64,000 nt of DNA, from assembly GCA_025677835.1 (NCBI GenBank), contig JAIXMR010000114.1:1-64000 (forward strand). The letters are read 5' to 3'. The notes beneath the pieces are model-generated. The model was given only the letters and a program-made list of their open reading frames with translations, had not been told where the DNA came from and did not search any database. Shown here one piece after another: positions 57,564-64,000 of this stretch. The position numbers and the translations under genes are program-made. Numbering within the stretch: the stretch's first letter is position 1; each line of letters starts with the position of its first letter. The stretch comes from Sporodiniella umbellata. Its lineage: Eukaryota; Mucoromycota; Mucoromycetes; Mucorales; Rhizopodaceae.

Positions 57564-59398
57564 TTTCAATGCAATAGCAATAAATAAACAATAACAACGA
57601 AAAAAAAAAGTATGTATATATATTCAAAAAAAAATCTTTCTAAAAAAGCTTTTTATTTTCAGTGAAACCAAAGGAAACTTAAAATGCAGCAAGTATAAAA
57701 TCTTTTTTTGGTTTGTGTCCAGGAACAAGATACATTTGGTGTTTCGTTCAAAATACAGTAGAGCCTTTCTTTCATAAAACATTTGATTTCATATCTCTTT
57801 CTTGGAACCTTTTTCTTTTTTGCATTTCATCAGGGTCTTTGGCGTGTCCCAGTAAGTACAGTAGAAGATCTGAGTTTGTTCTTTTAGAATGTTTTTTTTT
57901 TACTGGCATTAGAATGCTTTATGTCATTTTTTCAAGACATACACAAAATATTCCCTTCACCACTATACTTCCCCCCTTTAACAAAATACAAACACACATT
58001 TCTATAGTCTTTTTTTTCTTTTTTTTTTTATCAAAAATGAATAAAAAGATAACAAATAGTCAGGTGTTCTCAAATCCATTGAACCTCTTTATCTAAAAAA
58101 AAAAAAAGATGCTGTCATTGATTTCGTCATTTCAAAGTAGGTGTGAATCAACGATTTACACTATGTTTATAAATAGTCATCCCTTGCCATAGCAAGCATA
58201 CAAAAATGTGTGTGTGGATATTGATGGAGTTTCAATATACGTCTAGTCTAGACTTTCACTTGTCAAATAAAAAAAAAAGGGGGGAGGAGGCATAAAAATA
58301 ATGAATCATTCGAAAGAAAACCATCCTTTTTTTTTTAAAAAAAACAATTACTTTTTTTTTTTTTTTTTTTTGCTCTAGTGAATTGTAAAAGAAATGTAGA
58401 GCCTTTTTGACTACGATTGTTTTGCTTTGTTTAGCTGTATGTACCTTTTTCATTGTACATGTGTCTGTGCGTCTGTGTTTCTTTTTCTTATTATTATTCT
58501 TTTGTTCCCCCCCCCTCTATATAAATATCTCTAGATATATTCTGTTTACACACGGGGAATTAAGCGCTGTTTCTTTTGGGGAATAAGCCAGTGGGCCCGG
58601 CAGTGTCTATTCTGGTTTAAAACCAAGCTTCCTTTGGAGTCACACGAAACGATAGAAAAGAACGTGTTGATAACATAAGAAGCTTATTGTTTGTTTACCT
58701 TTCGCTTGCTTTATCTACCGACAGGGTCATACTTACGTTCCTGGTAGCTGGGTTTATGGCCCGTAATTCTTTTTTATTCTAAAGACATCATCTATCCAAC
58801 AATCAAAAAAAAAAAAAAAATTTCTATATAATTACGATTGCTTTTAGGGGTGTAAGTATCGGTATTTTGTCATTACATAAGATCCTTTGGATTTTTTTTT
58901 TTTTTGTGAATTAAATACATACATAAAGAGCAGGATAGTAGGGGTGTATTGTAAAAAGGTCAATAGCTATTATAGAACCAAAAGTTGGTCTCCAAACACA
59001 CAAACGGTATACTTTTTACAGAATTGAAAAATGCTTATTCAAAAGTAGCTTTGTGTGTAAAAAACCTAGAATTGCTTTTTTTTTTTTTTTTTGATAAACG
59101 CGAAAATAAAATAGTATTGCTAATGAGCTAGCGTTTACTAAAAACATTTCAAGTTCCCATGGTAACCGTCGTCATAGTAACTTTCTCTGATAGTTGGGTC
59201 GGGGTTTGTAAATGATGGGTATACTACTGAGAGCTTCTTTTTTTTTTTTTTTTTGACAAGTATAACAGCGTCCATCTACTTTCTATTGTCTGTTTTACAT
59301 TTACCACGTGGCAAATACTCAACAATAAGAAAAATAGTGTTTTGCAAGGTAAGAGAAAGCATATATGTATATATATGTGTGTGTACGACGTTTATTAC
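57564..59398. other. Intergenic stretch with coding-like fragments
   Basis: Homopolymers (58352-58371 T, 59075-59092 T, 59238-59255 T) and short fragments that look like exons on the minus strand (58560-58768 and 59138-59245; listed and discussed separately). The 127-codon ORF at 57713-58096 (+) contains Phe runs and is unsupported. Confidence 0.45.
58560..58768 (-). other. Possible 3' exons of an unrecognised small gene
   Basis: Segment 58768-58737 reads (x)ITGHKPSYQE and ends at a perfect donor (GAAC/GTAAGTATG). Segment 58606-58560, after an AATAG acceptor, reads HTAGPTGLFPKRNSA then TAA, in phase. Together they give a plausible C-terminus TGHKPSYQEHTAGPTGLF. The 5' exons and start were not found. 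A coding-like open segment upstream on the same strand (59245-59138, YPSFTNPDPTIRESYYDDGY) might belong to it, but its phase does not join directly. Confidence 0.3.
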
Positions 59399-60239
59399 TT
59401 AAAACAAATAGTAACGCACCAAAAAGACGAGCAACACAAAGGTAGCAATAGCCACAGGAGGGCCATATTTACGATAGAGTGCCTGAAGGTTTAAGTGACG
59501 GGCTTTATCTTTAAACATTTTTGCGCTGTCTTTAAGTTCACCCGAAATGGTGCTCATACGATCCAAACTATCCCCACGCCATAACAAGTCCTCCATATTT
59601 TTAGTCATAATACGTGTCACGTCCTGTAAATCCTCATTTAATTTAGAAAGGTTGCTCTGGGTGCGTGTATCTTGGTATATTCTCTTGGTCTTTGTCATAA
59701 AAGTATCTATAGATTTATACAATGCATCAGTTCTTTCTCTCTCCATCTATGTATTCTAGGTTCATGTCTATTTACCAAACTTGACAAAAGCGTAAGGACG
59801 AAGGTTGACTTTTTCTACTTCATTGCCATAACTCATATTGAATTCCTTGGCTAATTCTTCCAAATAACTAAAGGCAAGCTTGCGAGGATAGGATTGATCG
59901 CAAATACAAAGATAACATACGCTTCCTTCAATAATATAACTAGCGAGAGCCATAAACAATCACATCTTCTTTGTCTCTTATATAAAAACTTACTGAAAAG
60001 CATATCTTCCTGACTCAATAGAGCATCTCGGCTCAGAATTAGTACCAAGGCGTTTGAAAAGTGTTTTGGCCTGAGACTTGTATTCAGCCAATTCAGTTTC
60101 TACCTTTTTTTTTTTAAAAAAAAAAAAAAGTCAATTACTTTATTTCTTAAAGAATAGTTTAAATTACTTGTTCATCATCCACACTGGCTGCTAATGGAAG
60201 TCCATCTGTAATTCTGGCAATAATGGTAGTTTTGACCAT
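59399..60239 (-). CDS. SEC22: Sec22 R-SNARE
   Basis: ER-Golgi vesicle SNARE. Exons 60239-60168, 60103-59994, 59939-59776 and 59706-59399 give 217 residues (family about 214). The longin domain starts MVKTTIIARITDGLPLAASV and includes GRYAFHYIIEGSVCYLCICD, QSYPRKLAFSYLEELAKEF and YAFVKFDTFMTKTKRIYQDT. The SNARE motif follows (NLSKLNEDLQDVTRIMTKNM, with central Arg at DVTRIM) and a C-terminal anchor (VAIATFVLLVFLVRYYLF). The third intron ends at TCTATAG rather than at an earlier CATAG, because only that acceptor rebuilds FVKFDTF. Confidence 0.96.
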
Positions 60240-60951
60240 GGTTGTCTATATGTTATGTTACAAGAAAAAAAAAAAAAACAACTTGGAAAACAAGAAATGA
60301 TTTTCCACAAAAAAAAAAAAGTATATGTCTATGTGTATGTGCGTATGTGGATCACTGTGACGTGGCACTGAAATCATTTTCTGCTGTTTTTTTTTACAGT
60401 TTTCTTAAAAAAAGTAAATACAATTCACACTATAAGCTTTCAGTTTATTGAGAAAAAAAGAAAATATGATTGGGACAAATGCGTTTTCTTTATATATATA
60501 TAAAAGAGATTGGTACAGACAGAAGGTTGGCATCTGCCTTGGTTTTTCTGCGCCTCTTTAAACATGTTTATTATAAACTTGTTGGTAGACTTCATATGAG
60601 CCGAGCCTGTTTTTTTCTGGTTTGAATTTTTTTTTAAAAAGGATTTTTAGGAGATGAGGTAACTTTTTACACAAATTAATAAAATAAAAACGCAAAAGCA
60701 AGAAGCAGCGAAACAATTGATACACAAACATCATTAATCAGACTTTATTAAATTAGCTCTTAGACTGTTTAAATCAACAGATTTTAGACTCTTTAATACG
60801 ATAGGCTATTATACTCCCAACAAAGAGAGAAATAAAAAGAGCGTGTTGACAACATACAGAAGACATAAATACTCTTGCTTTTCGCATATTTTTTTTTATA
60901 GTAAAGAACCTACTGACACGCGCTCTTTACTATTAGTCTCTTGATTGAAAT
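60240..60951. other. Intergenic stretch, divergent promoter
   Basis: Between SEC22 and the 48-residue protein gene. Several A runs; no other ORF or RNA with support. Confidence 0.5.
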
Positions 60952-61145
60952 ATGTCTGCTGTACCTCCCAATGAACGTACTGAAAGCTTTTATACACCTG
61001 TGTAAGATAGAATATATTGTTTACCAATTGATTTAATTGACTGTGTAGTGCAGCGAACGAAAATGCTGCTGCATCATCTCTTGAGGGTTCCTTTTGTTGT
61101 GTTCAAATCAATAAAAGCAAAAAATATAACCAGTACTACCCTTAA
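60952..61145 (+). CDS. 48-residue spliced protein of unknown function
   Basis: Not recognised. Exons 60952-61001 and 61049-61145 with a strong donor (CCTGT/GTAAGA) and a GTGTAG acceptor (47-nt intron). The protein starts MSAVPPNERTESFYTPVAAN, continues ENAAASSLEGSFCCVQINKS and ends KKYNQYYP. The Met-Ser start is well placed after a pyrimidine-containing leader, the composition is balanced and the frame is kept across the intron. There is no signal peptide or membrane segment; the adjacent Cys pair could be lipidated or oxidised. The tail is Tyr/Lys-rich. It could be a stress-induced or structural microprotein. Confidence 0.5.
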
Positions 61146-62487
61146 TTTCTGCTTCTTCCCACTATAGCCGTTTAGTTCATTTTGAGTCTATGCTGTTTAT
61201 ATCGCAAGTATGAATTCAATAGTAATAATGTTATCTATAAAAGATAGGGCTGTCTTTTTCTCAAGGTATCCGTTTTGTTATACAAAGCTATTTTACAAAA
61301 AAAAAAAAAAAAAAAAGACGATTTGTATATTCTTTTTGCTTCTGAAAATCAAGCATCAAAACAAAGCTATATTTTGTTGTACAGAGGAATAGTAGATACA
61401 AACAAAGTGACAGAGAAAAGAAAGCCTGTTGGTGTTCAGTTTTTTTTTCTTAATAAAAACCCTAAATTTTGGTATCACAAAAGAAAATCACTTGCTTTTA
61501 TGCCGAAAAAACAGAATCCATTTGTGTCAAAGGTACGACATTGAACCTATAAGCCGATGGTCTTGTTAAAAGAAACAGTCTGATTTTAGTCGATTACAGG
61601 TGAATCGTGGTTTTCTTTTTTTTTTTTCACGAGTTTGCTTTTCTTTTTCGGTTCGTTTTATGTTTTGAGAAAAGACATTGAACTCACCAGTTCCATGTAT
61701 ATTTAAGCATATTTTAGTTCAGTGCGCTTAAACTTGTGGTTTTTTAACACGTGCAAAAATAATAAAAAGGATCTTGAGCGTAGAGATAGATACAAAAAAA
61801 GTGTAGGCGTCTTGATAGTCGCTGTTTTTATTTGTTTCAGACTATTTATGATCTCAGTCTCATTGTTTGAATAGAATGGTCACTCATTGTTGATTTTAGC
61901 GTAGTCCTAAACTAATCTTACTAGAGCTCTATTAAGGGAAACAAACCACATGTACCGTAATACGACCTGTGTGGTTGTTCAGCCTGGGTAACAAAGAATA
62001 TATAAATCTATGTGTAGACAGAAAAAAATGTTCTCGCCAAAAAAAAAAAAAGGTGTGCTGCAATGCAACTATTTTTCAATTAAGCTATTTTAATTGCCTT
62101 GTTAATTGAAACACGGATAGACTCTGTACAAATTGAGCCAAAAAAATAGATAAATAAAAGATTTCGACAAACAATAGTAAAAGAAAGCTAAACAAAAACC
62201 TCGAGTACCACTAAAAGATATACAGGTTGTCTTCATCTTTCAATAGAATAGGCCAAAGGATCGACCGTTGGTGCTTTTTAGCTTTTTTTTTATTTTACAC
62301 GTCTATTATTTTTTATTTGGAAATCAAATACCGTGCTTTTGAGGTAGTACAAAATTTATCAAGTTTGTATTACGACTCTTGAAAAACTAATAAAACAATC
62401 GTTTGCACACTTTAATCCTTACAAAACTCTTTTATACCTTTTCTCTTTTTTTTTTTTTTTTTTTTATTCCTCTCACACTCTTTTTCA
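61146..62487. other. Gene-poor stretch
   Basis: AT-rich. An open segment at 61319-61544 (+) reads DDLYILFASENQASKQSYIL and later VTEKRKPVGVQ; it follows an A run and ends FVSKVRH. It may be a fragment of an old gene. No other support. Confidence 0.4.
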
Positions 62488-63196
62488 ATGTTGGTCCAAT
62501 CTACTCTCCTTTTCCTTTCTTTAAGCGTTGCACTTGAGACTGTCTTGGGCAGTTCTGTCAAATTGACTTATCCCAAACCCAATGCTGTATTGAAAGCAGG
62601 ATCTACCATCAATATCAAATGGTACATATATATAAATAGACATCCATTACGCATACCGACGCTCTTGTTTATTAAAGGCAGGTCAAAGAAGCCAACGCAG
62701 GCCCTATTCGCCTTCAATATGCCTCTGGAAAAGCAACATCCTTAAACGTGGATGGTGTGATTGCTAATAACGTATCTGCCTCTGTTGGATCGTATGCTTG
62801 GACTATTCCCCACGATATCAAAGCCAACAAATAGTAAGAAAAAAAAAAAAAAAGTCATGTATATTAAACCTTTTTATGTAAAGCGTAATTGAAGCTGGAC
62901 CCAACGCCAAGGATCTTTCATTTGCAGGCTATGTGACCATCACCAACGACGCAACAAAGACCACCGCCCCTAAACCTGAAAAGACAAAAGCCAGCAAAAA
63001 GGCAGTTTGTGTAGGCTATCCTAGTAAGAAGGACTCTTCAGAACGTGTACGTTGTCATTCCGTGCCTGAGGCTGCTTCCGTCAAAAAAGGAAAAAAGAAG
63101 CTCATCACCACTCGACCTATCAAAAAGACAAAGAAACCAGCTCACAAAAAAACTACCGTCTCTCATAAAAAGAAGGCTCCTGCTAAAAAGCAATAA
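62488..63196 (+). CDS. Secreted Kre9/Knh1-like wall protein with Lys-rich tail
   Basis: Kre9/Knh1-type domains occur in secreted proteins linked to beta-1,6-glucan and wall assembly. Exons 62488-62621, 62678-62833 and 62884-63196 give 200 residues. A signal peptide (MLVQSTLLFLSLSVALETVLG) leads to SSVKLTYPKPNAVLKAGSTI with NIKW, the usual start of the Ser-Thr-rich/Kre9 N-terminal Ig-like domain, and then IRLQYASGKATSLNVDGVIA and SVGSYAWTIPHDIKANKYV. The C-terminal third is very Lys/Thr-rich (KKGKKKLITTRPIKKTKKPA), unlike the Ser/Thr plus GPI-signal tails common in the family; no GPI signal is visible. Basic tails may bind acidic wall polymers such as Mucoromycota glucuronans, which is inference. 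Confidence 0.75.
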
Positions 63197-63365
63197 ATAA
63201 ATTGCTTTTTTACACCCAAAAAAAAAAAAATGAAGAGCTCCTTCTCTGCTTAAAAAGCAGAGTCATTTTTGATAATAATAATAATAATAAAAAAAAAGGA
63301 TGTGTGATTTTATATAATAATAAGTGAAAAAGAGATATGTTTGGATGATGAGGGGGGGGGGGAAT

Positions 63366-64000
63366 TTACAATTCATCATGAATAGCTTCAGCTTCTTCCT
63401 TCTTTTCTTCAACGTCTTCCTTCTTTTCTTCCTCAGGCACCTTGAATTGAATAGCCTTGCTGTTGTGCAAGTTTAAGAAAGAGATTAAATCGGAAAGAGA
63501 GCGATCACCTTCGTAATCGATCATTTCGTTCGTTTCGGCCTTGAAGAACTTGAGGGTAGGGAAGCCACCGACTTCGAAGCCAGCATCTTCAGGAAGGTCA
63601 TTTTCGGTACCATCCATCTTGGCGATAGTGACAGCGTCTGAGGATTTGGCGACATGTTCACCCAATTGAGTCCAGAAGGGTTCCAACTTCTTGCAGTGAC
63701 CACACCAGGGGGCATAGACTTCAAGGAAAACATCCTTAGACTTGTCAAACACGATATCTTTGAATTCATTGCTGACAACCACCTTCACAGGTCCGTTGTT
63801 ATCAGCAGGGGGGACAGCGCTCTTGACAAAAGGCTTCAATTTACCAGAAACGTAATCGTCCAAGAAAGGTGTCAGGCTGGCTTCGTCCAAAGTCAAGCTT
63901 TGGTCAAGAGGGAACTTGGCCCCAGTATCCAGGTGTTGAATAGAGAAAGCGGGAAACTTTTGATCCAGACCTACGTTGCTAGCATGACCACCGTACTTGG
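63366..64000 (-). CDS. Protein disulfide isomerase, C-terminal part
   Basis: ER oxidoreductase that forms and rearranges disulfides. The frame is open from the right edge to the TAA at 63366; the start is outside the window. Visible are the end of the b' domain (NVGLDQKFPAFSIQHLDTG) and the whole a' thioredoxin domain, with active site EVYAPWCGHCKKLEPF, the cis-Pro in VGGFPTLKFF and the DRSLSDLISFLNLH helix. The acidic tail (EEEKKEDVEEKKEEAEAI) ends in HDEL, the ER-retrieval signal. No intron is seen in this part. Confidence 0.97.
   Translation of the reverse strand, partial: KYGGHASNVGLDQKFPAFSIQHLDTGAKFPLDQSLTLDEASLTPFLDDYVSGKLKPFVKSAVPPADNNGPVKVVVSNEFKDIVFDKSKDVFLEVYAPWCGHCKKLEPFWTQLGEHVAKSSDAVTIAKMDGTENDLPEDAGFEVGGFPTLKFFKAETNEMIDYEGDRSLSDLISFLNLHNSKAIQFKVPEEEKKEDVEEKKEEAEAIHDEL

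Noticed and set aside
58729..58740. U1 snRNA-like start (ATACTTACGTTC) on the plus strand
   Set aside because: U1 needs ACTTACCT at its 5' end, and no Sm site or stem-loops follow. The string is the reverse complement of a GTAAGTAT splice donor.

Overview
The window looks like nuclear DNA of a filamentous fungus, most probably Mucoromycota (Mucorales-like). It is AT-rich with many long A and T runs. Most genes are split by short introns (about 45-130 nt) with GTAAGT-like donors. The products are typical fungal or eukaryotic housekeeping proteins: CDC48, VAC8, CDC24, SEC22, DBF4, CDC6, a Kei1-like protein, a chitin deacetylase, a Kre9-like wall protein and an HDEL-tailed PDI. One tRNA-Arg is present. 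The lineage is an inference from protein character and gene style, not from a search. Exon joins were worked out by hand; in every spliced model listed as a likely gene the exon lengths sum to a multiple of three and the frame is open.

Layout. 0-10 kb: a partial alpha-arrestin, a PAS-domain kinase and gene-poor DNA. 9-20 kb: a possible membrane protein, a chitin deacetylase, a CCHC microprotein, a WBP11-like splicing factor, a glycogen-targeting PP1 subunit, a PRPP synthetase-like protein and CDC6. 22-38 kb: the dense core (YTP1-like, VAC8, tRNA-Arg, uS15, U5-40K, mL50, a Ulp1-type SUMO protease, CDC48, CDC24). 38.5-45.7 kb: a gene-poor island with diverged repeat pairs, a decayed tandem repeat and a 33-T tract. 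45.7-64 kb: an amino-acid transporter, Myb-like, ankyrin, TBC/RabGAP, a Cys-rich small protein, DBF4, an OCIA-like protein, a Kei1-like protein, Mpv17/SYM1, a USV1-like zinc finger, SEC22, a 48-residue protein, a Kre9-like protein and a partial PDI.

Functional themes. CDC6 and DBF4 both act at replication origins. The PAS kinase and the CBM21 PP1 subunit both belong to glycogen and nutrient control. CDC24, VAC8, SEC22, TBC, Kei1-like, Kre9-like and chitin deacetylase belong to polarity, membrane traffic and wall building. WBP11 and U5-40K are splicing factors. No defence system, biosynthetic cluster, CRISPR array or intact mobile element was found.

The most useful observations are small or unusual genes that simple ORF calling misses (33-, 48- and 84-residue spliced proteins), three GC-AG introns, a uS15 that stops before its conserved tail, a PRPP synthetase-like protein with an altered PRPP loop, a Ulp1 with a hydrophobic N-terminal segment, and the repeat-rich island.
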